Part shown: piece by piece, positions 25,273 to 34,723 of the stretch
Numbering within the stretch: position 1 is the stretch's first letter
Layout of the letters: every line of letters starts with the position of its first letter
Origin: Flavobacterium pectinovorum
GTDB taxonomy: Bacteria > Bacteroidota > Bacteroidia > Flavobacteriales > Flavobacteriaceae
Length of the DNA stretch: 64,000 nt
Direction of reading: 5' to 3'
Assembly (NCBI RefSeq): GCF_022802975.1
Contig: NZ_JAFEVZ010000003.1
Coordinates: 372,001 to 436,000 of the forward strand
Translations under genes and position numbers: made by a program
Notes under the pieces: generated by a model
The model's database searches: none
Seen by the model: only the letters and a program-made list of their open reading frames with translations
Told to the model about the DNA's origin: nothing

Positions 25273-27684
25273 ATGAAAAAAAAACCTACTTCAATTCTTG
25301 CTTTTTTAGGAGTCTTAGGAATTCTGGCCATCATATTTGCCTCTATGATGCCCCAGTACATTTCTAAAGATGAAGAAGCCCTTGCCGAATTTTCAACAGA
25401 ACGAGCATTAAATCAGGTTCAGATTATAGCCCAAAAACCCCATTTTGTCGGTTCAACAAATCATGAATTGGTTGCCAATTACCTTATACTTGAATTAAAC
25501 AGAATAGGTTTAGAAACCAGCCTTCAGGAAGGTTTTACCCTGAATGATAAAGGGCTTTTGGTAAAATCTAAAAATATTCTGGCACGCATAAAAGGAACGG
25601 ATAGTTCAAAAGCGCTTTTATTGCTTTCGCATTACGACAGTGCACCGCATTCTTTTTCTAAAGGAGCAAGTGATGATGCTTCTGGAGTTGCGACAATCCT
25701 TGAAGGTGTAAGGGCTTTTTTATACGCCAACGAAAAACACAAAAACGATATTATTATTCTTTTCTCTGATGCAGAAGAATTAGGTTTGAACGGCGCTGCC
25801 CTGTTTGTGAATCAGCATCCGTGGGCCAAAGAGGTTGGTCTGGTTTTGAATTTTGAAGCTAGAGGTTCTTCCGGCCCAAGTTATATGCTGATGGAAACCA
25901 ACAAAGGAAACCAGGCGCTTGTAAAGGAATTTTCGAATGCAAAAGCAAAATATCCGGTTTCGAACTCGCTGATGTACAGCATTTACAAAATGCTGCCAAA
26001 TGACACCGATCTGACTGTTTTTAGAGAACAGGGAAATATTCAGGGATTTAATTTTGCTTTTATCGACGGGCATTATAACTACCACACCCAGCAAGACGAC
26101 TTTCAGCATTTAAACAAAACAACATTGACACATCAGGGATCTTATTTGATGCCGCTCTTAAAATACTTTTCTAATATTGATTTAAACTCTACTCAAACTA
26201 CAGAAGACAATGTTTATTTTAGTGTTCCGTTCGGATTCTTTATAAATTATCCTTTTTCATGGGTTTTTCCAATGAGTCTTATTGCTTTAGGATTATTGGT
26301 TTTCTTTATTTTCGTTGGAAAAGTAAAACATCTCATTTCGTTCAGAGAAATTTTTAAAGGATTTGTTCCTTTATTGGGTTCTATCATAATTGCAGGATTA
26401 GTTACTTTCTTAGGCTGGAAAATTATTCTTCAAATTTATCCTCAATATTCAGATTTACTTAATGGTTTTACCTATAACGGACATGCCTACATTGGGGCTT
26501 TTGTAATCCTTAGTATCGCTATTTGTTTTGCTTTTTACCATCATTTTTCGGAAGAAAAAATTACGATGAATCATTTCGTAGCTCCGTTATTACTTTGGAT
26601 AATTATCAATATCATTTTAGCCAATCAATTAACGGGTGCGGGCTTCCTGATTATCCCGGTTTATTTCGGAATACTTTTATTTGGAATTTTTGTCTTTACG
26701 CATCATTATAGTGTTGGATTAAATTTGTTATTCAGTATTCCTGCCCTTGCAATTGTCGCTCCTTTTATCATTATGTTTCCAATTGGTTTAGGTTTAAAAA
26801 TCCTTTACGGAAGCGCCATTCTTACTGTTTTACTTTTTGGATTGCTTCTTCCGTTGTTTGGATCATTTGTTAGAAAAGGTGCCTGGACCATGTTTTTCTT
26901 TATTATATCGATCAGCTTTTTTGTTTATGCAGGCTATCATTCCGATTATGAGCCCGGAAAAGCTAAATCAAACAGTTTGTTATACGTCTACAACGCCGAC
27001 ACAGATTCTGCTGTCTGGACAACTTATGATACCAATCTCGACGACTGGACCAAATCATACCTTGAAAATATGAATCAAAAAGCGGTTGGATTAAACGGCC
27101 TTCCGATTGCGAGCAAATACAATACGGCTTTTAGCTATAGCGCCATTGCACCTAAAATAGAAGTTCCTAAACCCACTATTTCGTTTGTTAGGGACAGCGT
27201 TATAGGAAGCAAAAGATATCTGAAAATAAAAATTACGCCAAACCGTAAAGTCAATCGTTATGATATCTATGCAAATCCAAAAATGACGTTTTATAACTTT
27301 AAAGCCAATGGCGTTTCAACTTCGGGACAAAAAGGAAATCTCTTAAAACGAAATGACAGTAAAATTTTATGCTACTATGTTGTGGGTAATGAACCTCTTG
27401 TAATGGAATTCATTATTAATAAATCGACTGTTTTTGATATGGATCTGATCGAAAGTTCATTCGATTTAATGACTAATCCGTTATTTAACATCAAACCAAG
27501 AAGCAACTGGATGATGCCAACACCTTTTGTTTTGAATGATGCTGTTTTGATTCAGCAGAAAATTAAAAGGTATGCAGCACCGGTAAAACCTGTAGAAACT
27601 ATTCCGGTAACGGATAGTACAACAGTTAAAACAGACAGTCTTACACCTATAATGAAAATTAAAAAGGAAGTTATAAATCAATAA
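25273..27684 (+). CDS. Multi-pass membrane M28-family metallopeptidase
   Basis: 803 residues. A first helix (AFLGVLGILAIIFASMM) anchors the N-terminus. The M28 domain (about 40-300) has zinc ligands H and D in LLSHYDSAPH and DDASGVATIL, the base E in SDAEELGLNG, E in FEARGSSG and H in DGHYNYHTQQDD. At least seven further helices follow to about residue 570, then a soluble C-terminal domain. This layout is that of ER metallopeptidase 1/Fxna-like proteins. It should cleave peptides on the outer face of the inner membrane. Confidence 0.88.
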   Translation: MKKKPTSILAFLGVLGILAIIFASMMPQYISKDEEALAEFSTERALNQVQIIAQKPHFVGSTNHELVANYLILELNRIGLETSLQEGFTLNDKGLLVKSKNILARIKGTDSSKALLLLSHYDSAPHSFSKGASDDASGVATILEGVRAFLYANEKHKNDIIILFSDAEELGLNGAALFVNQHPWAKEVGLVLNFEARGSSGPSYMLMETNKGNQALVKEFSNAKAKYPVSNSLMYSIYKMLPNDTDLTVFREQGNIQGFNFAFIDGHYNYHTQQDDFQHLNKTTLTHQGSYLMPLLKYFSNIDLNSTQTTEDNVYFSVPFGFFINYPFSWVFPMSLIALGLLVFFIFVGKVKHLISFREIFKGFVPLLGSIIIAGLVTFLGWKIILQIYPQYSDLLNGFTYNGHAYIGAFVILSIAICFAFYHHFSEEKITMNHFVAPLLLWIIINIILANQLTGAGFLIIPVYFGILLFGIFVFTHHYSVGLNLLFSIPALAIVAPFIIMFPIGLGLKILYGSAILTVLLFGLLLPLFGSFVRKGAWTMFFFIISISFFVYAGYHSDYEPGKAKSNSLLYVYNADTDSAVWTTYDTNLDDWTKSYLENMNQKAVGLNGLPIASKYNTAFSYSAIAPKIEVPKPTISFVRDSVIGSKRYLKIKITPNRKVNRYDIYANPKMTFYNFKANGVSTSGQKGNLLKRNDSKILCYYVVGNEPLVMEFIINKSTVFDMDLIESSFDLMTNPLFNIKPRSNWMMPTPFVLNDAVLIQQKIKRYAAPVKPVETIPVTDSTTVKTDSLTPIMKIKKEVINQ

Positions 27685-27702
27685 TCATTTAAACCGTATT
27701 TA

Positions 27703-28572
27703 ATGAAAAAAGTATTTTGGGTTTTTGTAATTTCTATAAGTTTTCATAACGGATTTTCTCAGACGATTGAAGAAAAAATAGCAACACTGGCATGTGATTG
27801 CCTAAATAAAAAAGTTGAAATAACAGAAGAAATCTACACAAATTGCTTAGGTTCTTCTATGGCAGATGCCGTTTTGAATGACAAAGATCCCAAAGTAAGA
27901 GAATCAATAAATACGGTTGAAGGAATTAAATCTCTTTTAGAAAAATCGGATGCTGTTTTAAGCAAAAGCTGCGGTAAAATTACCACCAAAGCAGTAATAA
28001 GTAAGCCAAGCCCTTTTTATACTAATTCAAAAAATGAACTGGCGCAAAATTCTTATATTATTGCTAAAGACTTTATGCGTGACCAAAAATACGTACTGGC
28101 TATTGAAGCTTTTCAAATGGCACTAAAAAAAGATCCAAAATTTGTTTTGGCGCTGGATGATATTGCCATGTGTTACAGACAATTGAAGGATTATGACAAT
28201 GCGATCAAATATTATAAAAAATCACTCGAAATTTATCCTGAAGGTGATTTTGCTTTAGTAAACATTGGCGTTGTATATAGTTTAAAAACAGATTACAAAA
28301 CAGCCATTACTTATTATGAAAAACTCATAAAGTTTGATCCTAATAATGCAGAAGGCTTTTTTGGCGCAGGAAAAAATTATCTTGCCCTCAATGAGGATGA
28401 AAAAGCTTTAGATAATATTTTTAAAGCACATCGAATTTACACCGTTGAAAAATCCGATTACATAAAAGATACAGAACAAATTATTGGTGCTATTTATCAG
28501 AAATTGAAAAGCGAAAAGAAAGAAAATTTATTCAAAAAAGTTGCTGAGCAAAACGATATCAAAATAGAATAA
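27703..28572 (+). CDS. Exported TPR protein
   Basis: 289 residues with a signal peptide ending near GFSQ (17-20). The N-terminal third has four cysteines (LACDCLNK, NCLG, SCGK) in a lineage-specific helical domain; the rest has TPR units (KDYDNAIKYYKKSLEIYPEG, KTDYKTAITYYEKLIKFDPN). It follows the peptidase gene by 18 bp and may be co-transcribed. Scaffold-type protein, partner unknown. Confidence 0.8.
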   Translation: MKKVFWVFVISISFHNGFSQTIEEKIATLACDCLNKKVEITEEIYTNCLGSSMADAVLNDKDPKVRESINTVEGIKSLLEKSDAVLSKSCGKITTKAVISKPSPFYTNSKNELAQNSYIIAKDFMRDQKYVLAIEAFQMALKKDPKFVLALDDIAMCYRQLKDYDNAIKYYKKSLEIYPEGDFALVNIGVVYSLKTDYKTAITYYEKLIKFDPNNAEGFFGAGKNYLALNEDEKALDNIFKAHRIYTVEKSDYIKDTEQIIGAIYQKLKSEKKENLFKKVAEQNDIKIE

Positions 28573-28595
28573 ATTAAATAATTTAGAAAAAATTC

Positions 28596-28627
28596 AAAGG
28601 CAGACTAAGACAGTTCTGCCTTTTTTT
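28596..28627. terminator. Bidirectional terminator
   Basis: AAAGGCAGA (28596-28604) and TCTGCCTTT (28615-28623) flank a 10-base loop and end in T7 on the plus strand. It lies between the TPR gene and the convergent rhodanese gene. Confidence 0.9.
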
Positions 28628-28631
28628 ATAT

Positions 28632-29027
28632 CTAACAAGCACACTCAATTTTCAATCCGTCTTTAACAACTTTTGTACCTTCGGTTGCATAGCCTCCATT
28701 TTTCCACCATTCCAGTCCGCCGATTAATTCTTTTGCCTTAAATCCCAGTTTTGTCATATTTAAAGCTCCTTTAGTTGATGCATTACAACCAATTCCGGAA
28801 CAATAGGTAACATACAAAACATCTTTATCCAAATCCCGTGTGGTTTCTAAATTCATTTCACGATGTGGAATATTAAGTGCGTTTAGTATATGCTCTTCGT
28901 CATAACCAAAAGCTCTTCGGGCATCGATTACAACTATTTTTTCTCCATTGTTCAGGGCTTCAAATAAATCTGACGGATCCATTTCAAAAGCCAGCCTGTT
29001 TTCATAATGTTTAATTTGTGCTTCCAT
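28632..29027 (-). CDS. Rhodanese-like domain protein
   Basis: 131 residues. A single rhodanese fold with the active-site loop CSGIGCN (Cys near 89), and DARRAFGYDEEHI upstream. The C-terminus ends in CAC. It should move sulfane sulfur between thiols. It is divergent from the LysR gene (148 bp between starts), so it is a natural candidate target of that regulator. Confidence 0.88.
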   Translation of the reverse strand: MEAQIKHYENRLAFEMDPSDLFEALNNGEKIVVIDARRAFGYDEEHILNALNIPHREMNLETTRDLDKDVLYVTYCSGIGCNASTKGALNMTKLGFKAKELIGGLEWWKNGGYATEGTKVVKDGLKIECAC

Positions 29028-29174
29028 AATTTATGTTTTTAAAGTTTTTTGTTTTTCAAAATTAGGATGGTTTTACCTCTCATAAAAACGAAAAGAATTC
29101 ATGCAGAGCATTACTTTTTTTCATACAAAAACCAATCTAAAATTTTGTTACTTTGTATATTAATTCACTAAAAA

Positions 29175-30077
29175 ATGGAAATACGCCACTTAAAATTGAT
29201 AAAAGCAATTGTCGAAGAAGGAAGCATTACCAAAGCAATCGACAAACTTCACCTGACACAATCGGCTTTGAGTCATCAGCTCAAGGAAGCAGAATATCAA
29301 TTAGGGACAGCCATTTTTTTACGAACCAATAAAAAACTGGTTTTGACGAAAGCAGGCGAAAAAATCTATGAAATCGCCAATGAAATCCTGAACAAACTCT
29401 CAGAAACCGAAAGTCAAATCAAACAAATGGTTTTTGGAGAACATGGCGAAATCCGAATCAGTACCGAATGTTTTTCGAGTTATCACTGGCTTCCATCGGT
29501 TTTGAAGCAGTTTCATCTTTTGTATCCCAATGTGGAGCTGAAAATTGTGATCGAAGCGACCCATATTCCGCTGCAGAAACTTTTAGACAATACCATTGAT
29601 ATTGCCATTATAAGTGATCCGGTTAAAGACAATACTATAAAATACACCGAACTGTTTCAGGACGAGGTTATGATGGTCGTTTCTGAAAATCATGCCTGGG
29701 CAGACAAAAAATATGTCGTTGCAGAAGATTTCATTAATGAACATCTTATTATCCATTCGCTTCCTATGGAAACCGTTACGATTCATCAGTTTCTTTTGGC
29801 TCCTGCCAAAGTGAGTCCGAAGAAAATAACTCCCATGCCTTTAACAGAAGCTTCCCTGGAAATGGTAAAGGCTGATATGGGCGTCATGTCAATGGCAAAA
29901 TGGGCCGTTCAGCCGCATTTAAAATCCAGCCCGATCAAAGCGATTAAAGTTGGAAAAAATGGCTTGAAGAGAAAACACTTTATTGCTACACGTTCGAATG
30001 AAAATTATCCGGACTATTTCAATCATTTTATCAACTTTCTACAAACCGAAATCAATCTTCAATGGAATATTCAATAA
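29175..30077 (+). CDS. LysR-family transcriptional regulator (MetR-like)
   Basis: 300 residues. The N-terminal winged helix-turn-helix reads EEGSITKAIDKLHLTQSALS; the rest is the two-lobe periplasmic-binding fold of the effector domain. The sequence (HQLKEAEYQLGTAIFLR) is close to MetR, which senses homocysteine, but this is inference. Divergent from the sulfurtransferase gene. Its 3' end overlaps the GNAT gene by 16 bp. Confidence 0.88.
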   Translation: MEIRHLKLIKAIVEEGSITKAIDKLHLTQSALSHQLKEAEYQLGTAIFLRTNKKLVLTKAGEKIYEIANEILNKLSETESQIKQMVFGEHGEIRISTECFSSYHWLPSVLKQFHLLYPNVELKIVIEATHIPLQKLLDNTIDIAIISDPVKDNTIKYTELFQDEVMMVVSENHAWADKKYVVAEDFINEHLIIHSLPMETVTIHQFLLAPAKVSPKKITPMPLTEASLEMVKADMGVMSMAKWAVQPHLKSSPIKAIKVGKNGLKRKHFIATRSNENYPDYFNHFINFLQTEINLQWNIQ

Positions 30078-30511
30078 GAAACTGCGAAATAGCCGATTTA
30101 CCCAAATTGATCATTTTATGTCAAAAACATGCCGAATTTGAGCAAGCTGATTATGATCCGGAAGGAAAAGAAGAAGGCTTAAAAAAAGAATTATTTAATG
30201 AGAGTCCAAAATTATTTTGCTTAGTTGTAGCTGTTGAGACAGAAATTGTAGGATATGTAACGTATACTTTTTCTTACTCGACCTGGAGTGCCGGCGATTA
30301 CATTTACATGGATTGCCTGTTTTTGGAAGAAGGTGCCAGAAATTCTGGAATTGGAGAAGTCTTAATCAATGCATTAAAAGAAATCGGAATTGAGAAAAAC
30401 TGCGTGAACATGCAGTGGCGAACTCCTCAGTTTAACGAAAGGGCTATAAAATTCTACCACAGAATTGGTGCAAAAGCAAAAGATAAAGTTTGTTTTACAT
30501 TAACTTTGTAA
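30062..30511 (+). CDS. GNAT family N-acetyltransferase
   Basis: 149 residues starting at ATG 30062, inside the LysR gene. The acetyl-CoA loop is ARNSGIGEVLINALKE; the fold continues to NERAIKFYHRIGAK near the end. It transfers acetyl from acetyl-CoA to an amine of unknown substrate. The overlap with the LysR frame points to co-translation. Confidence 0.88.
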   Translation: MEYSIRNCEIADLPKLIILCQKHAEFEQADYDPEGKEEGLKKELFNESPKLFCLVVAVETEIVGYVTYTFSYSTWSAGDYIYMDCLFLEEGARNSGIGEVLINALKEIGIEKNCVNMQWRTPQFNERAIKFYHRIGAKAKDKVCFTLTL

Positions 30512-30540
30512 ATTGTTTAACCTTGTAATTTTTTTTTTCA

Positions 30541-30606
30541 CGCAGATTTAAAAGGATTTAAACAAATTTTCGCAGATTATTTTAAAACCAATCTGCCGAA
30601 TCTGCG
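30541..30606. repeat. CGCAGATT inverted repeat
   Basis: CGCAGATT (30541-30548) and AATCTGCG (30599-30606) pair, with a further CGCAGATT copy between. Same family as 36821-36867 and 17678-17710. Possible terminator for the GNAT gene. Confidence 0.55.
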
Positions 30607-30641
30607 AGAGAAAAAAGCTTTTCTTTTCTGAATCTTAAAAA

Positions 30642-31457
30642 ATGACAAAAATAAGCATATTAGGCTGTGGCTGGTTAGGGCTCCCACTGGCAAAAAGACT
30701 AATTGAAAAAGGAAATTCAGTAAATGGATCTACAACTTCAGAAAACAAACTTCCTATTTTAAAAGACACGGGGATAAATCCGTTTTTGGTTACGCTTGAA
30801 AGCGAAAGTATCTCTGAAAGCATCATTGATTTTTTAGCGGAAAGCGAAATCTTAATTATTGATATTCCGCCAAAACTTAGAGCTGTTAATCCGGATTCTG
30901 AAAAGAAAGTTTTTGTAGAGAAAATCCAAAATCTGATTCCGTTTATAGAGAAATCTTCCGTTAAAAAAGTGTTTTTTGTGAGTTCAACATCTGTCTATGG
31001 TGATGAAAATGATTTGATTACGGAAGAAACAATTCCAAATCCGGAAACAGAAAGCGGTAAACAACTGCTTTTGGCCGAAAAGATTCTTCAAAAAAATCAA
31101 AACTTCGAAACTACAATTTTACGTTTCGGCGGATTAATTGGAGAAAATCGTCATCCTGTGACTTCCTTGTCAGGAAAAGAAAACTTAGCGAATGCAGATG
31201 CTCCCGTAAATCTGATTCATCAAAACGATTGCATCAGCATCATTGAAGAAATCATAAACCAATCTAAATGGAATGACGTTTTTAATGCTGTTGCGCCATT
31301 TCATCCAACAAGAGAGGAGTATTATACGCAAAAAGCAAAAGAGCAAAACCTGATTTTGCCGAAGTTTAGTGCTGAAAAATCAAATATCAGAAAGGTTATT
31401 TCAAGTGATAAAATTGAAACCGTTTTGACTTATAAATTTAAATTGGCCGTTTACTAA
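30642..31457 (+). CDS. NAD(P)-binding SDR-like protein (YeeZ-type)
   Basis: 271 residues. The Rossmann loop is ILGCGWLGLPLAKRL at the start (G-x-G-x-x-G), and FVSSTSVYGD is the SDR core with Tyr. An extended-type SDR resembling E. coli YeeZ, of unknown substrate. ATG start. Upstream is the CGCAGATT hairpin. Confidence 0.85.
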   Translation: MTKISILGCGWLGLPLAKRLIEKGNSVNGSTTSENKLPILKDTGINPFLVTLESESISESIIDFLAESEILIIDIPPKLRAVNPDSEKKVFVEKIQNLIPFIEKSSVKKVFFVSSTSVYGDENDLITEETIPNPETESGKQLLLAEKILQKNQNFETTILRFGGLIGENRHPVTSLSGKENLANADAPVNLIHQNDCISIIEEIINQSKWNDVFNAVAPFHPTREEYYTQKAKEQNLILPKFSAEKSNIRKVISSDKIETVLTYKFKLAVY

Positions 31458-31492
31458 AACATATACGTACATTTAACTTTTCTCAAAACAGG

Positions 31493-31570
31493 TGTCATCC
31501 TGAGCGGAGTCGAAGGCTTATGAAAACAAAAGGCTTCAACTAAATTTATCCTGAGCGAAGACGAATGGAC
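31493..31570 (+). repeat. Dispersed TGAGCGGAGTCGAAG repeats
   Basis: GTGTCATCCTGAGCGGAGTC(GAAGG) at 31493 and ATCCTGAGCGAAGACGAATG at 31547. The 230-bp gap before ogt holds these and AACTTTGCG fragments, no gene. Confidence 0.5.
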
Positions 31571-31687
31571 TCAGCCAGACATTGAATTTTATATAAGTAA
31601 GCAAAACACTTAAATAACTTATATGGTTCAAAAAATATTTGCGAACTTTGCGAAACCCTTGGGCCTTTGCGGTTAAAACCAAAATTT

Positions 31688-32164
31688 ATGGAAACAGTTT
31701 ATATCAATTCACCTCTCGGAATCACCAAAATCATTGGAGATGAAAATGGTATTACTGTAATCTCCGTTTCTGACGTTGGTACAAACGAAGTTTCAGAAAC
31801 TATTCCCGAAGTTTTACAGGAGGCCGTTTTTCAGCTCAATGAATATTTTGAAGGTAAAAGAACCTATTTCGATTTAAAACTTAATCCACAAGGAACCGAA
31901 TTTCAGCAGAAAGTCTGGAAAGCCTTACTGGAAATTCCGTATGGAAAAACAGTAACTTATATGGATCAGACTAAAAAGCTTGGAGACGTAAAAGCGATTC
32001 GGGCTGTAGCATCGGCAAATGGTAAAAATCCGCTTTGGATTGTAGTGCCATGCCATCGCGTTATCGGAACAAATGGATCCTTAACGGGATACGCAGGCGG
32101 ATTATCACGTAAAAAATGGCTTTTGGAGCACGAAAGTCCTTCTGCACAACAAACTTTATTTTAA
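31688..32164 (+). CDS. ogt: Methylated-DNA--protein-cysteine methyltransferase
   Basis: 158 residues from ATG 31688 (an upstream in-frame start would add seven unlikely residues). The active-site motif is VPCHRVIG with the acceptor Cys (near 122), and a helix-turn-helix region precedes it (DVKAIRAVASANGKNP). A suicidal repair enzyme that takes alkyl groups off O6-guanine in DNA. Confidence 0.95.
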   Translation: METVYINSPLGITKIIGDENGITVISVSDVGTNEVSETIPEVLQEAVFQLNEYFEGKRTYFDLKLNPQGTEFQQKVWKALLEIPYGKTVTYMDQTKKLGDVKAIRAVASANGKNPLWIVVPCHRVIGTNGSLTGYAGGLSRKKWLLEHESPSAQQTLF

Positions 32165-32287
32165 AACACAAATTCCACAGATTTTCACAAATTAATTTAT
32201 AGCTTTATATTTACAAAATGGTAGATTTGGTGTACTGTTTTACCAAAAAATCGGTGTTAATTACTGTAATCCGTGTTTAAACAAAAA

Positions 32288-33001
32288 ATGATTGAAAAAA
32301 TAAACCTCAACAACATTTTATTTCTTGATATAGAAACCGTTCCCGAAGAAGAAAACTTCAATTCGCTTGATGCGGAAATGCAGTCACTTTGGGATTTGAA
32401 AACGCAATATCAACGAAAAGACGAGTTTACTCCCGAAGAATTCTATGATCGTGCCGGAATCTGGGCAGAGTTCGGAAAGATAATTTGTATTTCTGTTGGG
32501 TATTTTACAATCAAAGGAGATATCCGGAATTTTAGGGTTACTTCGTTCTTCGGAGAAGAGAAAAAGATTTTGAAAGACTTTAATAATCTTCTGAACAATC
32601 ATTTCAATCAGCCACAGCATCTTTTGTGCGGACACAATGCTAAAGAATTCGACATTCCGTTTCTCGCACGCCGAATGATTATCAATCAAATTGCCATTCC
32701 GGACAAACTGAATTTATTCGGCAAAAAGCCATGGGAAATTCCACACCTGGATACGTTGGAATTATGGAAGTTTGGTGATTACAAACATTTTACTTCTTTA
32801 AAATTACTGACTAAAATTCTCGGAGTTCCTTCTCCAAAAGGTGATATCGACGGAAGTCAGGTCGCACATGTGTTTTATGTGGAGAAAGATATTGACCGAA
32901 TTGTGACCTATTGTGAAAAAGATACCATTGCCGTAGCACAGATTTTTCTTCGTTTGCGAAGAGAAGATTTATTGATTGATGAGGAAATTATTCATGTTTA
33001 A
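32288..33001 (+). CDS. Predicted 3'-5' exonuclease (PolB-like, PF10108 type)
   Basis: 237 residues from ATG 32288. DEDD-type residues are visible: D-I-E in LFLDIETVPEE (Exo I), D in HNAKEFDIPFLARR (Exo II), D in CEKDTIAVAQ (Exo III). It belongs to the family of exonucleases related to the PolB proofreading domain. It should degrade DNA or RNA from the 3' end. It follows ogt by 123 bp. Confidence 0.85.
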   Translation: MIEKINLNNILFLDIETVPEEENFNSLDAEMQSLWDLKTQYQRKDEFTPEEFYDRAGIWAEFGKIICISVGYFTIKGDIRNFRVTSFFGEEKKILKDFNNLLNNHFNQPQHLLCGHNAKEFDIPFLARRMIINQIAIPDKLNLFGKKPWEIPHLDTLELWKFGDYKHFTSLKLLTKILGVPSPKGDIDGSQVAHVFYVEKDIDRIVTYCEKDTIAVAQIFLRLRREDLLIDEEIIHV

Positions 33002-33010
33002 TGCAATTTT

Positions 33011-33454
33011 ATGAAAACAAAAATTCTATTCTATTTCTTATTCTTGATTGGATGTATTTCAATTTTTCTTCCATTTGATAAAGATCATCTTATTCATTGT
33101 GATTTCATAACTACGGCGAAGCAGAAACAAGAACTGACAGTTTCATTTATTGCGATTTTCGAAAATGTATCATTTGATAGTTTACATTTTAAAAATATAA
33201 TGGAAGTAATTTTGGCTGTTCTTTTAATAGCACCATTTATTTTTTCAGCGGTTTTATTCTTTTATAAAAAATACACATTACTTTTAATTTTTAACGTGAT
33301 TCCTTTAATATTCCTTATTACAATTGGATTATTGCGCTGGTTTGAAGATTTGCAAATAGGGTATTATCTTTTACTTTTACAGCAAATGACTTTATTCTAT
33401 TTGATAATAAAAATAGATAATTATCAAAAGAAAAAACTCGTCCATCAAGTTTAA
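33011..33454 (+). CDS. Hypothetical membrane protein
   Basis: 147 residues with four hydrophobic segments (near 5-22, 65-85, 92-110 and 115-133) and a short basic C-terminus (NYQKKKLVHQV). No family recognised. It lies 9 bp beyond the exonuclease stop and 11 bp before the AlkZ-like gene, so it is in the same transcript. Confidence 0.65.
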   Translation: MKTKILFYFLFLIGCISIFLPFDKDHLIHCDFITTAKQKQELTVSFIAIFENVSFDSLHFKNIMEVILAVLLIAPFIFSAVLFFYKKYTLLLIFNVIPLIFLITIGLLRWFEDLQIGYYLLLLQQMTLFYLIIKIDNYQKKKLVHQV

Positions 33455-33465
33455 TTTTCTTCAAA

Positions 33466-34542
33466 ATGACACATCACGAAATTTCAAATCATCGTTTGGT
33501 TGCTCAAAAACTTGATAAAACAAGTCATAATGCACCTGAAGAAATTGTCAAACATCTTGGTGCCATGCAGGCTCAGGATTACACAATGGCGAAATGGGCG
33601 ATTGGCTCCCGCTGTGATGCGACTGAAAAAGAAATAGAGGAAGCCATTAATTCCGGAAAAATAATCCGGACTCATATTTTGCGGCCAACCTGGCATTTGG
33701 TTTCTGCAGAAGATATTTACTGGATGCTCGATGTCTCAGGACCACAAGTGAAACGCATTATTCTTGCCGAAACGAAAAAATATGGCTGTGATGAAAAAGA
33801 GTTTGACAAGATCAACTCAGCAATAGAAAAGATACTGGCCGGAAACAATCATTTAACCCGGGAAGAAATCATAGAGGAACTTAATGTCAAAAAGTTTTCC
33901 GGCGATTATAAATTAAGTCCTGTTCTGATTATGATGTATGCAGAATTAGATGGTTTAGTGTGCAATGGCAAAATGAAAGGCAAAAAAATGACGTATGCCT
34001 TACTGGAAGAACGAGTTCCTAAACCAAAAACCAAATTAACCAAAGAAGAAGCTTTGGCTAAACTTGCACAACGTTATTTTGAAAGCCGTGGTCCGGCAAC
34101 AGTCGCAGATTTTTCACACTGGTCCGGTTTTTCTGCAACAATTTGCAAATCTGCAATTAATGCAGTTTCATTGCAATTGAATAATTTTATTATTGATAAT
34201 CAGCAATATTGGTTCGGAAAAGATTCTCATAATTCAGATAATTTCAGCGAAAGCGTACTTTTTTTGGCAGCCTTTGATGAGTATTTAATTTCATATAAAA
34301 ACCGCCAATCTTCTATTTTATTAGAGCATCAGCCGAAAGCTTTTACCAAAAACGGCATTTTTAAACCAACAATTTTAGAAAACGGAAAAGTAATCGGAAC
34401 CTGGAAAAGAACTATCAAAAAAGATCATGTCAAAATCGAAACCGACTTTTTCCACCAAACTGAAATGGGTAAAAAGCAAATTCTATTTGAAGGAATTAAA
34501 TCTTTTGAAAACTATCTGGAAACTAAAATTTTGATTGAATAA
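33466..34542 (+). CDS. Winged-helix DNA glycosylase-like protein (AlkZ/HTH_42 family)
   Basis: 358 residues. The family signature LGAMQAQDYTMAKWAIGSR begins at residue 31, with Q35 and Q37 forming the Q-x-Q motif of AlkZ-type glycosylases that excise bulky or crosslinked bases; TWHLVSAEDIYWML follows, as do three tandem winged helices to about residue 340. Activity is inferred from the motif. It stands 1.3 kb after ogt in a DNA-repair-flavoured run. Confidence 0.85.
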   Translation: MTHHEISNHRLVAQKLDKTSHNAPEEIVKHLGAMQAQDYTMAKWAIGSRCDATEKEIEEAINSGKIIRTHILRPTWHLVSAEDIYWMLDVSGPQVKRIILAETKKYGCDEKEFDKINSAIEKILAGNNHLTREEIIEELNVKKFSGDYKLSPVLIMMYAELDGLVCNGKMKGKKMTYALLEERVPKPKTKLTKEEALAKLAQRYFESRGPATVADFSHWSGFSATICKSAINAVSLQLNNFIIDNQQYWFGKDSHNSDNFSESVLFLAAFDEYLISYKNRQSSILLEHQPKAFTKNGIFKPTILENGKVIGTWKRTIKKDHVKIETDFFHQTEMGKKQILFEGIKSFENYLETKILIE

Positions 34543-34630
34543 AATTCATAATGATTGAATTAACTTATTTGTCTTAACTGCAAAACCAACTTTTGTAATA
34601 CTCTTTTACAATTAATAGCATTGTTAAGAT

Positions 34631-34662
34631 TTGACTCTTTAAGGATGGTTTTGTTATATTTG
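34631..34662 (+). promoter_or_regulatory. Promoter for the prolyl oligopeptidase gene
   Basis: TTG (34631-34633) and TATATTTG (34655-34662) stand 21 bp apart, the Bacteroidota promoter form. The ATG is 61 bp downstream, giving a leader of about 55 bases. Confidence 0.6.
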
Positions 34663-34723
34663 AATTAAAATAGTAAAGATTTTAATTATATTATATCCCA
34701 ACAAACTACAAAAATAAATAATA

